Notes: a model not told the origin generated them from the sequence alone. Shown: positions 8,301 to 14,459, numbered from the stretch's first letter. The stretch is DNA of 20,637 nt from an uncultured Eubacterium sp. (GCA_910580075.1 CAJTVR010000087.1:1-20637); one strand, 5' to 3'. Numbers and translations are program-made.

Positions 8301-8624
8301 ACCTGCAAAGTTATCCGGGAAGCGGGTATCGAAGCAGATATGGTATGCAAGCTCCATGAAGGAAGGCCGGATATGCGCGACCTTATTATGAATGGAAAAA
8401 TCGATTTAATTATCAATACGCCAGTGGGCAGGGAGCGGCATGAAGATGACAGCTATCTGCGCAAGGCAGCGATAAAAAAGAAAGTGCCTTATATGACAAC
8501 CATGGCAGCGGCAAAGGCCACTGTAAGCGGAATTCTTTCTTTGAAAAAACACGGCAGCAGTGAAGTGCAGTCCCTGCAGAAGCTGCATGGGGAGATTGCT
8601 CCTGCTACAGAGCCGAGGCCGTAA
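5385..8624 (+). CDS. carB: Carbamoyl phosphate synthase large subunit
   Basis: The 1079-residue product makes carbamoyl phosphate from bicarbonate, two ATP and ammonia delivered by the CarA glutaminase, for pyrimidine and arginine synthesis. It has the family's duplicated layout. The first half starts KVLIIGSGPIIIGQACEFDY and has ATP-grasp motif VVLRPAYTMGGAGGG (about 166-180). An oligomerisation region spans about 400-545. The second half starts IMILGGGPNRIGQGIEFDYC (about 553-572) and has MVRPSYVLGGRGMEVVY (about 706-722). An MGS-like allosteric domain runs from about 935 to the end, with PVGRERHEDD and TTMAAAKATVSG. Length matches E. coli CarB (1073). GGAGG (5374-5378) is 6 nt before the ATG. 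No carA lies upstream; the preceding DNA is a pseudogene and a small gene, and the next gene downstream is unrelated, so CarA must be encoded elsewhere. Confidence 0.97.
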   Translation: MAQRTDIHKVLIIGSGPIIIGQACEFDYSGTQACKALKSLGYEIVLVNSNPATIMTDPETADVTYIEPLNAARMEQIIAKERPDALLPNLGGQSGLNLCAELAGSGILEKYNVQVIGVQTDAIERGEDRIEFKKAMDSLGIEMARSEVAYSVDEAVKIADSLGYPVVLRPAYTMGGAGGGLVYNVEELKTVCARGLQASLVGQVLVEESILGWEELELEVVRDADNNMITVCFIENIDPLGVHTGDSFCSAPMLTISEEVQKRLQEKSYKIVESIQVIGGTNVQWAHDPKTDRDIVIEINPRTSRSSALASKATGFPIALVSAKLASGLTLAEIPCGKYGTLDRYVPDGDYVVIKFARWAFEKFKGAEDKLGTQMRAVGEVMSIGKNFKEAFQKAVRSLETGRYGLGYAKDFNKKSREELLKLLITPSSERYFIIYEALRKGATVEEIHEITKVKHYFLEQMKELVEEEEALAAAKGNLPEDQMLIQAKKDGFSDKYLSQILEISEDTVRNRRISLGLEEAWEGVHVSGTQNSAYYYSTYNAQDQNPVTEGKPKIMILGGGPNRIGQGIEFDYCCVHASKALKALGFETIIVNCNPETVSTDYDTSDKLYFEPLTMEDVLSIYKKEQPVGVIAQFGGQTPLNLAADLEKNGVRILGTAPSVIDLAEDRDQFRAMMEKLDIPMPESGMAVNVEEALKIAEGIGYPVMVRPSYVLGGRGMEVVYDNEMMTEYMNAAVGVTPDRPILIDRFLGHATECEADAISDGNHAFVPAVMEHIELAGVHSGDSACIIPSKHISEENVETIKEYTRKIAEEMHVEGLMNMQYAIEKGKVYVLEANPRASRTVPLVSKVCNIRMVPLAIDIITAPLTGRPSPVPELKNQDIPYYGVKESVFPFNMFQEVDPVLGPEMRSTGEVLGLSASYGEAFYKAQEAAQLKLPLEGTVLISVSDRDKEEVAEVAGEFAKAGFHIISSRNTCKVIREAGIEADMVCKLHEGRPDMRDLIMNGKIDLIINTPVGRERHEDDSYLRKAAIKKKVPYMTTMAAAKATVSGILSLKKHGSSEVQSLQKLHGEIAPATEPRP

Positions 8625-8654
8625 TCATATAAATCAAAAAGTTATAATCAAAAC

Positions 8655-8668
8655 AGGCAGCGCTTACA
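8655..8668 (-). promoter_or_regulatory. cre-like site (CcpA/LacI-type operator candidate)
   Basis: On the minus strand the sequence is TGTAAGCGCTGCCT, matching the catabolite-responsive consensus TGNAANCGNWNNCA at all but the last position. A TATAAT (8643-8648) lies just before it on the + strand, without a good -35. The target gene is unclear; the nearest downstream gene is the MIF-like gene at 9003. Confidence 0.35.
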
Positions 8669-8751
8669 CGCATGTCTGAAAATTACCGTCATGCAGGTAA
8701 GAATGGAAAGCCGCATAACCGGAATTTGAACAAAACTTGAAACAGTCTCAG

Positions 8752-8861
8752 CAAAACGGGGCTGCCGCATTAAGAAAACGGATACAGAATATAGTTAGTC
8801 TGAATGGTTCTTTTATACTATATCCCGTATATGTTTTGCTTAGTGCGGCAGTCCCGTTTTG
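8752..8861 (-). repeat. Long imperfect palindromic element, copy A
   Basis: The arms 8752-8779 and 8833-8861 pair over 28 bp with only two mismatches (G8761/T8852 and T8770/G8843, both G-U pairs in a + strand RNA) and one bulged base. Pairing continues inward with ATAC/GTAT (8782-8785, 8827-8830) and ATATAGT/ACTATAT (8789-8795, 8817-8823). Read on the minus strand, both arms and part of the interior match the element at 20242-20340. No transposase or obvious target duplication is seen. A second hairpin (CCGG 8863-8866 with CCGG 8881-8884, plus CTTC/GAAG) abuts it. The rest of 8625-9002 shows no gene; TATGAT at 8952-8957 is a weak candidate -10 for the next operon. Confidence 0.7.
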
Positions 8862-9002
8862 GCCGGCTGCTTCTCCGAAGCCGGTATGTCCTGGTTCCAA
8901 AAGATTTTTGAAAAACTGCAATTACATATAGCAAACAGCTCTTAAAAGTGCTATGATAAACATGCCGGAAAAATCCAGGCAGATAAAAGGAGGATAAAAA
9001 CT

Positions 9003-9344
9003 ATGCCATTTATTGATTCCAAGATTACAATGAAAGTATCCGGGGAAAAGAAAGAAGCGATTAAAACGGAACTCGGACAGGCAGTTTCAATTTTAAGCAA
9101 ACCGGAAAGTTTTCTTATGGTAGGATTTGATGACGAATACTGTCTGTATATGGGAGGTTCCCAGCTGGAAAAAGGGGCATTTGTGTCCGTCAGCCTGTTT
9201 GGAAGTGCATCCAGTGCAGCTTATGAAAGGATGACAGCCGAAATCTGCCGTATTTATGAAAAGCATCTTGGCATTCCAAAGGATAAAGTATATGTAGCAT
9301 ATACCGGTACCAATGACTGGGGCTGGAACGGAACAAATTTATAA
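9003..9344 (+). CDS. MIF-like tautomerase family protein
   Basis: The 113-residue product has the length and pattern of macrophage migration inhibitory factor homologues, small trimeric tautomerases acting on phenylpyruvate-like substrates. The start MPFIDSKITM leaves Pro2 exposed after Met removal, and this N-terminal proline is the family's catalytic base. Other family marks are the lysine in LSKPESFLMV (Lys33), the middle segment FVSVSLFGSAS, and the C-terminal NDWGWNGTNL, equivalent to the VGWN segment of eukaryotic MIF. AAAGGAGG (8987-8994) is well placed before the ATG. Only 25 nt separate it from apt and there is no terminator between them, so it is probably co-transcribed with the purine genes. 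Physiological substrate unknown; secretion is not indicated because no signal peptide is seen. Confidence 0.85.
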   Translation: MPFIDSKITMKVSGEKKEAIKTELGQAVSILSKPESFLMVGFDDEYCLYMGGSQLEKGAFVSVSLFGSASSAAYERMTAEICRIYEKHLGIPKDKVYVAYTGTNDWGWNGTNL

Positions 9345-9369
9345 CATGTGAAAAGGAGAATGACCACTT

Positions 9370-9894
9370 ATGAAAAAGATGGAGGATTATGTAAGAGCAA
9401 TACCGGATTTTCCGGAACCGGGCATTATATTCCGTGACGTCACAAGTGTCCTTCAGGATCCGGACGGACTGAAGCTGGCGATTGATTCAATGATGGGACT
9501 TTTAGAAGGTACAGAAATTGATGTCATTGCAGGAACGGAATCGAGAGGTTTTATGTTCGGCGTTCCGATTGCATACCAGCTTGGCAAAGGATTTATTCCG
9601 GTACGTAAAAAAGGCAAGCTCCCTTGCGAAACTGTCTCAGCAAAATATGATCTGGAATACGGATCTGCTGAAATAGAAATTCACAAAGATGCGATAAAAC
9701 CGGGACAGAAAGTAGTACTGGTCGATGATCTGATTGCTACCGGAGGAACGCTGGCAGCCAGTATACAGCTGATTGAGCAGCTTGGAGGAGAAGTTGTCAA
9801 AGTGATTCTTCTGATGGAGCTTGCGGGTCTTAAAGGCCGCGAAAAGCTGAACGGATATGAGGTGGCATCTGTTATTACATATGAAGGAAATTAA
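9370..9894 (+). CDS. apt: Adenine phosphoribosyltransferase
   Basis: The 174-residue cytosolic enzyme converts adenine and PRPP to AMP and pyrophosphate in purine salvage. The N-terminal IPDFPEPGIIFRDVTSVLQD is a hallmark of bacterial Apt. AGTESRGFMFG (about 54-64) belongs to the base/phosphate site, and VVLVDDLIATGGT (115-127) is the PRPP-binding loop. Length matches the family (about 170-180). AAAGGAGA lies about 10 nt before the ATG. It is the middle gene of a three-gene cluster with about 25-nt gaps: MIF-like, apt, purine permease. The neighbouring permease can supply the substrate base, which makes functional sense. Confidence 0.96.
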   Translation: MKKMEDYVRAIPDFPEPGIIFRDVTSVLQDPDGLKLAIDSMMGLLEGTEIDVIAGTESRGFMFGVPIAYQLGKGFIPVRKKGKLPCETVSAKYDLEYGSAEIEIHKDAIKPGQKVVLVDDLIATGGTLAASIQLIEQLGGEVVKVILLMELAGLKGREKLNGYEVASVITYEGN

Positions 9895-9920
9895 GTCTAA
9901 GATAAATAAGGAAAAATAAT

Positions 9921-11279
9921 ATGATAGAATCAATGTTTCATTTAAAGGAAAATCATACAACGGTTCGTACGGAAGTAATTGCCGGCATTACAACTTTTAT
10001 GACAATGGCCTATATCCTTGCGGTCAATCCGAATATGCTGGCAGCAGCCGGCATGGATGCAACGGCAGTGCTGATTGCGACATGTCTGGCATCTTTTGTA
10101 GGAACAATCTGTATGGCGCTGATGGCAAATTATCCGTTTGCGTTAGCGCCAGGTATGGGTCTGAATGCATACTTTGCATATACAGTCTGTGGAAATATGG
10201 GATACGACTGGCGGGTAGCCCTGGCGGCAGTAGCAGTGGAAGGTGTTATTTTTATCATTTTGTCACTGACAAATGTCCGGGAAGCAATTTTCAATGCAAT
10301 TCCGGGAACACTGAAAAAAGGCGTCAGCGCCGGTATCGGACTGTTTATTGCTTTTATCGGTCTGCAGAATGCGCATCTGGTTGTAAACAATGATTCTACA
10401 CTGATTAGTTATGTAGACTTTGCAGGAACTTTTCATACACAGGGAATCTGTGCGATACTGGCTCTTATAGGTACCTTTGTGATAGCAGTCCTTTATTATC
10501 AGGGAATCAAAGGGTCTATATTAATCGGAATCGCTGCTACATGGATACTTGGCATGCTGGCACAGGCTGCGGGACTGTATGTGATTGATGCGGAGAATGG
10601 ATTTTATTCGCTGTATCCGTCTTTTCAGCTTACAGATTTTACCAAAATAGGAGAGACATTCGGCCAGGTATTTAAGGCAGATTTTTCAAATGTAAGTATT
10701 GCAAACTTTATCGTTGTACTGTTTGCATTTTTGTTTGTCGATATGTTTGATACGATTGGAACGCTGGTTGGTGTTGCCACAAAGGCAGATATGCTGGATA
10801 AAAACGAAAAGCTGCCGAGAATCAGACAGGCACTTCTTGCAGATGCTGTTGCTACGACTGCAGGCGCAGTTTTCGGCACATCTACAACAACAACTTTTGT
10901 AGAAAGCTCTGCCGGAGTCGGTGCAGGAGCAAGAACCGGACTGGCTTCTGTAGTAACGGGATTTTTATTCCTGGCTGCGATTTTCTTTGCACCTGTATTT
11001 ACAGCCATTCCTGGCTTTGCAACAGCTCCGGCGTTGATTTTCGTAGGATTTTTAATGCTTGGTGCAGTCGTGCAGATTGACTTTAACGACCTGACAGAAG
11101 CCGTTCCGGCTTATCTGTGCCTTCTGGCAATGCCGCTTATGTACAGCATTTCAGAAGGGATTGCAATGGGCGTGATTTCTTATGTGGTGATTAATGTCTG
11201 CTGTGCGAAGACGAAGAAGATTACACCGTTAATGTATGTACTTGCGCTGCTGTTCGTGTGTAAATATATTTTCCTGTAG
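9921..11279 (+). CDS. pbuG: NCS2-family (AzgA-like) purine base permease
   Basis: The 452-residue membrane protein follows the hypoxanthine/guanine/adenine permease family over its whole length, resembling B. subtilis PbuG/PbuO. Signatures include RTEVIAGITTFMTMAYILAV (about 16-35), FALAPGMGLNAYFAY (about 73-87), FVDMFDTIGTLVGVATKA (about 272-289) and the GTSTTTTFVESSAGVGAG segment (about 319-336). Many hydrophobic stretches fit about 12-14 membrane segments, ending YVLALLFVCKYIFL. It probably imports purine bases with protons. The ribosome binding site is weak (AAGGA at 9908-9912), so coupling to apt translation 26 nt upstream may help. The exact base preference cannot be read from sequence, so the symbol is tentative. 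Confidence 0.88.
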   Translation: MIESMFHLKENHTTVRTEVIAGITTFMTMAYILAVNPNMLAAAGMDATAVLIATCLASFVGTICMALMANYPFALAPGMGLNAYFAYTVCGNMGYDWRVALAAVAVEGVIFIILSLTNVREAIFNAIPGTLKKGVSAGIGLFIAFIGLQNAHLVVNNDSTLISYVDFAGTFHTQGICAILALIGTFVIAVLYYQGIKGSILIGIAATWILGMLAQAAGLYVIDAENGFYSLYPSFQLTDFTKIGETFGQVFKADFSNVSIANFIVVLFAFLFVDMFDTIGTLVGVATKADMLDKNEKLPRIRQALLADAVATTAGAVFGTSTTTTFVESSAGVGAGARTGLASVVTGFLFLAAIFFAPVFTAIPGFATAPALIFVGFLMLGAVVQIDFNDLTEAVPAYLCLLAMPLMYSISEGIAMGVISYVVINVCCAKTKKITPLMYVLALLFVCKYIFL

Positions 11280-11314
11280 TCTGAAGGAAGTTTATTGCAG
11301 TGAAATTCTATAAT

Positions 11315-11352
11315 GCAGAATTGATTTTCTATGGAAAAGTAACAATTTCTGC
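11315..11352 (+). other. Hairpin downstream of the permease gene
   Basis: GCAGAA-TTG (11315-11323) pairs with CAA-t-TTCTGC (11343-11352), and inside it TTTTC/GAAAA closes on a TATG loop. No T-tract follows. It may mark or protect the 3' end of the operon transcript. Confidence 0.4.
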
Positions 11353-11375
11353 TGATTCTGAGTTGGAAATGGAAG

Positions 11376-11640
11376 AAGGCTGAAAAGCGGCTGGAAAAAT
11401 TCAGAGTGGAAGGAAGGCTGAAAAAGCGGCTGGGATTAAAATAAATAAGCTCAGAAAGAAAGGCTGAAAGGCAGCTGGAATAAAACATAGAAGTTTAGAA
11501 ATGAAGGAAAAGACTGAAAAGCAGCTGTGATAAAACACATACAAAAGCTTAGGGTGGAAGGAAAGGCTGAAAAGGCAGCTGTGATAAATATTCAGAAGTT
11601 CAGAATGAAGAAAGGCTGAAACTGAAAAAGTAACAGAGGA
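11376..11640 (+). repeat. Degenerate tandem array, about six ~50-bp units
   Basis: A core AAGGCTGAAAAGGCAGCTG, or a close variant, begins at 11376, 11414, 11460, 11510, 11563 and 11612, giving spacings of 38, 46, 50, 53 and 49 bp. Between cores, segments such as GATAAAAC and AGAAGTTCAGAATGAA also recur. Stop codons interrupt the frames and no gene of useful length is present. The array fills most of the 449 nt between the permease gene and the YbjQ-family gene. It does not obviously match the 3' end of the permease gene. Confidence 0.65.
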
Positions 11641-11728
11641 TTATATTTCAGAAATACAGAGTGAAAAATTTCCAGAAATTCAGGCTGTATTTGAGAAAAG
11701 TAAGTTTGGATTTAAGGAGGGAAAATCG

Positions 11729-12040
11729 ATGGTTATCGTAAATACAGATTATATTGCAGGACAGGAACTGGAAATGCTTGGCATGGTAAAAGGAAGTACG
11801 ATTCAAAGCAAGAATATCGGACATGATATTGGCCAGGGATTTAAGACTCTGGTAGGCGGAGAATTGAAATCTTACACAGAGATGATGAACGAGGCCAGGG
11901 CGCTGGCTACCAGGCGTATGGTGGAAGAAGCTGAGACACTTGGAGCAGATGCAGTTGTGAATGTGCGGTTTGCATCAGCAGCCGTAATGGCAGGAGCAGC
12001 TGAAGTCATGGCGTACGGAACAGCAGTAAAGTTTAAGTAG
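11729..12040 (+). CDS. YbjQ/UPF0145 family protein
   Basis: The 103-residue product matches the YbjQ family, small proteins thought to form pentamers and sometimes labelled heavy-metal-binding, whose function is unproven. It starts MVIVNTDYIAGQE and has GMVKGSTIQSKNIGHDIG (about 18-35), LVGGELKSYTEMMNEARALA (about 41-60) and the closing GADAVVNVRFASAAVMAGAAE pattern, all typical. No cysteine is present, so thiol-based metal binding is unlikely. TAAGGAGG before the ATG is a strong ribosome binding site. No promoter was clear in the repeat-rich upstream region. The final 33 bp of the gene belong to a 71-bp duplicated unit. Confidence 0.88.
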   Translation: MVIVNTDYIAGQELEMLGMVKGSTIQSKNIGHDIGQGFKTLVGGELKSYTEMMNEARALATRRMVEEAETLGADAVVNVRFASAAVMAGAAEVMAYGTAVKFK

Positions 12041-12149
12041 ACTGAAACGGCAGACTGGACGGTTACGCAGGTAAGTTCATGGTGTACGAAACAGCAGTAA
12101 AGTTTAAACAGACTGAAACGGCAGACTGAACGCCTATGCAGGCGGATTT
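12008..12149 (+). repeat. 71-bp tandem duplication of the ybjQ-family gene's 3' end
   Basis: Unit 1 (12008-12078) holds the last codons, the TAG stop and 38 bp beyond. Unit 2 (12079-12149) repeats it, with ACAGCAGTAAAGTTTAA and AGACTGAAACGGCAGACTG conserved exactly. Most differences lie in the last third. The stop TAG of unit 1 is CAG in unit 2. Confidence 0.85.
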
Positions 12150-12199
12150 GCCTGGAAACTGTCCGGTTATGCCGGGCTTTTTGAAAGAGGCTGGATAGC

Positions 12200-12706
12200 A
12201 TGGATATTTATCATACAGTGAAACACACATTTGATCCGGTATGGAATAACCAGTCCGGGATTTTAATACTCGGGACATTTCCTTCTGTAAAATCACGGGA
12301 ACAGAATTTTTATTACGGTCATCCGCAGAACCGTTTCTGGAAACTGATCGCGGCAGTTTATGAGGAACCTGTACCAGAAACAATTGACGAAAAAAAGGAA
12401 CTGATACTAATGCATCATTTAGCTGTCTGGGATGTTATAGACCAGTGTGATATTATCGGTTCTTCAGACAGCAGCATTCGTAATGTAATTCCCTGTGACC
12501 TGGAAGGAATGCTGAAAGAGAGCCGTATTCATACGGTCATAGCAAACGGAACAAAAGCATATGAACTGTACAGAAAATATCAGCTTCCGAAAACCGGCAT
12601 TCCGGCTCGGAAACTTCCGTCAACCAGCCCGGCGAATGCAGCATGGTCTCTGGAGCGCCTGAAAGAAGAATGGAGCAGGGCGCTGCTTTGTACCCGGCAG
12701 ACCTGA
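12200..12706 (+). CDS. Hypoxanthine (deoxyinosine)-DNA glycosylase, UDG superfamily
   Basis: The 168-residue product resembles UDG superfamily family 6, which removes hypoxanthine (deaminated adenine) from DNA and starts base excision repair. Visible motifs are ILILGTFPSVKSRE (about 21-34), the NFYYGHPQNRFW block (36-47) that lies at the family's active site, the HHLAVWDVID segment (about 72-81) and the C-terminal LPSTSPANA (139-147). Length fits the family. The ribosome binding site is modest (AAAGAGG, about 9 nt upstream). It follows the YbjQ-family gene and its duplication by 50 nt and ends before a clear terminator, so the two may share a transcript. Another DNA-repair-type gene pair starts 1.75 kb downstream, on a separate promoter. 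Confidence 0.85.
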   Translation: MDIYHTVKHTFDPVWNNQSGILILGTFPSVKSREQNFYYGHPQNRFWKLIAAVYEEPVPETIDEKKELILMHHLAVWDVIDQCDIIGSSDSSIRNVIPCDLEGMLKESRIHTVIANGTKAYELYRKYQLPKTGIPARKLPSTSPANAAWSLERLKEEWSRALLCTRQT

Positions 12707-12754
12707 GAATAGAATATCTGGGCAGGGCAGCATTTGGAAGTTTATTTATAAGTA

Positions 12755-12783
12755 AAAGCAGCAGTTAATTCTGCTGTTTTTTT
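12755..12783 (+). terminator. Terminator after the glycosylase gene
   Basis: CAGCAG (12759-12764) pairs with CTGCTG (12771-12776), extended by one G-T and further A-T pairs, around loop TTAATT. Seven T follow (12777-12783). Confidence 0.85.
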
Positions 12784-12871
12784 CTTTATACAGCGCTCTA
12801 TAGATAGCAGCTTTCATTTACAGATGAAATTTGGAAGCAGCACAAACAGGCCGGTCCCTGAATCAGGAAGA

Positions 12872-12883
12872 TCTGCATGCAGA
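12872..12883. promoter_or_regulatory. Perfect palindrome upstream of the glycerate kinase gene
   Basis: TCTGCATGCAGA is a perfect 12-bp palindrome, with a second one (CCTGAATCAGG) about 16 bp upstream. They lie in the 280-nt gap before the glycerate kinase gene. A candidate promoter (TTGATT and TATACA, 19-bp spacing, near 12936-12966) is weak. The palindromes could be operators, but nothing identifies a regulator. No gene is seen in 12784-13063. Confidence 0.3.
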
Positions 12884-13063
12884 CAGAGTATCAGTGTAAT
12901 AATAGATAACAAAAAAGGGTCAGCCAGTTATGTTTTGATTAAATTGGGCTTAAATTTTCTATACAGTGAGGAGTGCAGGCTGCGGGAATGATTTTTAGAC
13001 ATGCTCCTGGTAATCAGGCTGTGAAATGGATAATGGCTGATGATATCAGAGGGAGGGAACTAT

Positions 13064-14200
13064 ATGAAAATTGTGATTGCGATGGATTCTTTTAAAGGCA
13101 GTATGAGTTCAATGGAAGCCGGAAAGGCAGCAAAAGACGGCATAAACCGATGCTGCCACGCGGATATTATTGTAAAACCTCTTGCTGACGGAGGAGAAGG
13201 TACGACAGAGGCTCTGGTGGAAGGACTGGGCGGAAAGTTTGTATCGGCAGAGGTGACAGGACCGCTGGGTGATAAGACGACAGCAGAATACGGGATATTA
13301 GAAGACGGCAAAACAGCTGTCATGGAAATGGCACAAGCCTGTGGGATTACGCTTGTAAAAAGGGATAAGCTGGAACCCCTGAGGGCGACGACAAAAGGTA
13401 TGGGGGAAATGATTCTGGATGCTGCAGACCGCGGATGCCGGGAATTTATTATTGGTATCGGAGGGAGTGCTACAACAGACGGCGGCGCAGGAATGCTTCA
13501 GGCACTAGGCTATGAGATTACAGATGAAACAGGATGTTCCGTGCGGCCTGGAATACAGGATCTGGGACGCATTGCTTCTATTTCAGGCTGCAATGTGCCT
13601 AAGGTGCTGCAAGAATGCCATTTCAGCATAGCCTGTGATGTAAAAAATCCCCTTTGCGGAGAAAACGGGGCGGTCAGTGTATTTGGCCCGCAAAAAGGCG
13701 TACGGGAAAAAGAAATACAGATTTTTGACAGATGGATGCAAAATTTTGCTGAAAAGACAAAAGAGTTTACGGGAAAAGACTGTCAGATGGCAGAAGGGGC
13801 AGGTGCTGCGGGAGGACTTGGATTTGCGTTTATCAGTTATCTTGAAAATGCTGAATTAAAATCGGGTATTGATATCATGCTGGATGCAGTCCGGCTGGAG
13901 CAGGAGATTAAGGATGCAGACATTGTGATTACTGGCGAGGGATGTCTTGACGCTCAGACAGCCATGGGAAAAGCACCGTCAGGAGCCGCACGCCTGGCAA
14001 AAAAATACGGTGCAAAAGTACTGGCTTTTGCCGGCAGTGTTACGAAAGATGCGGGAGCGTGCAATGATGCAGGCATTGATGCATTTTTTCCGATTGTGCG
14101 GGGTGTAACGACGCTGGATGAGGCGATGCGTACAGAAAAAGCGAAAGAAAATCTGGCTCTGACTGTGGAACAGGTATTCCGTGCCATGCAGACAAAGTAA
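13064..14200 (+). CDS. Glycerate kinase (GarK/GlxK family)
   Basis: The 378-residue product belongs to the type 1 glycerate kinase family, which phosphorylates D-glycerate with ATP, linking glyoxylate or glycerate catabolism to glycolysis. Motifs in order: KIVIAMDSFKGSMSS (about 2-16), KPLADGGEGTTEAL (about 38-51), FIIGIGGSATTDGGAGMLQA (about 128-147), CDVKNPLCGENGAVSVFGPQ (191-210), AEGAGAAGGLGFAF (about 243-256), and VITGEGCLDAQTAMGKAPSG (about 288-307). The usual motif in the last segment is GEGRLDxQT; here Cys replaces Arg. GGGAGGG (13051-13057) is 6 nt before ATG 13064, so this start is preferred over an in-frame upstream ATG at 13040. It appears to be a single-gene unit. Its last 63 bp are repeated after the stop. 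Confidence 0.92.
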   Translation: MKIVIAMDSFKGSMSSMEAGKAAKDGINRCCHADIIVKPLADGGEGTTEALVEGLGGKFVSAEVTGPLGDKTTAEYGILEDGKTAVMEMAQACGITLVKRDKLEPLRATTKGMGEMILDAADRGCREFIIGIGGSATTDGGAGMLQALGYEITDETGCSVRPGIQDLGRIASISGCNVPKVLQECHFSIACDVKNPLCGENGAVSVFGPQKGVREKEIQIFDRWMQNFAEKTKEFTGKDCQMAEGAGAAGGLGFAFISYLENAELKSGIDIMLDAVRLEQEIKDADIVITGEGCLDAQTAMGKAPSGAARLAKKYGAKVLAFAGSVTKDAGACNDAGIDAFFPIVRGVTTLDEAMRTEKAKENLALTVEQVFRAMQTK

Positions 14201-14370
14201 AAAGCGAAAGAAAATCTGGCTCTGACTGTGGAACAGGTATTCCGTGCCATGCAGACAAAGTAAAAAGCGAAAGAAGATCTGGCTCTGATCGTAGAACAGG
14301 TATTTATGCGATACAGGCAGAGTAAAAAGCGAAAGAAAATCTGGCTCAGGCAGCGGATCAGACAGAGTAA
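14138..14370 (+). repeat. Four tandem copies of the glycerate kinase gene's 3' end
   Basis: Unit 1 (14138-14200) is the final 63 bp of the gene, including TAA. Unit 2 (14201-14263) is identical to it. Unit 3 (14264-14325, 62 bp) is clearly diverged. Unit 4 (14326-14370) begins AAAGCGAAAGAAAATCTGGC but lacks about 18 bp internally. The 63-bp period is a multiple of three, so units 2 and 3 stay in the gene's frame. Each unit ends in TAA, though in unit 3 it is out of frame. The array stops 17 bp before the next promoter. Confidence 0.95.
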
Positions 14371-14387
14371 GTAAATAAAGAAAAAGG

Positions 14388-14416
14388 TTGACAGGAACAT
14401 AAGTTCGATATATAAT
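14388..14416 (+). promoter_or_regulatory. Consensus sigma-A promoter of the radical SAM / DUF4130 operon
   Basis: Perfect TTGACA (14388-14393) and perfect TATAAT (14411-14416) are 17 bp apart. A promoter this strong would normally be constitutively active, so the overlapping LexA-like boxes make sense as a block. Transcription should start near 14423. Confidence 0.9.
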
Positions 14417-14431
14417 GAGAACAAACATTCG
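14394..14431. promoter_or_regulatory. Two LexA (SOS) box candidates flanking the -10
   Basis: Box 1, GGAACATAAGTTCG (14394-14407), contains the symmetric core GAAC-N4-GTTC and fills the spacer between -35 and -10. Box 2, AGAACAAACATTCG (14418-14431), has GAAC-N4-ATTC, one base off, and covers the expected start site. Their centres are 24 bp apart. The Gram-positive LexA consensus is CGAAC-N4-GTTCG. Position and the DNA-repair nature of the operon both support SOS control. Confidence 0.7.
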
Positions 14432-14459
14432 AAAATCTGAGCGGAAAGGAGATATAGAC

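Noticed and set aside
8737..8931. A 64-codon frame starting with TTG
   Set aside because: It is made up largely of the arms of the palindromic element and has no ribosome binding site.
8625..9002. A purine riboswitch ahead of the apt operon
   Set aside because: I looked for the conserved purine-riboswitch loop motifs and found none; the structure present is the dispersed palindrome.
11376..11640. The ~50-bp array as a CRISPR
   Set aside because: Spacing is irregular (38-53 bp), the cores are degenerate, and the intervening sequence is also repeated.
14201..14370. The 14138-14370 array as a CRISPR array
   Set aside because: The units are head-to-tail copies of a coding 3' end with no spacers of unrelated sequence.
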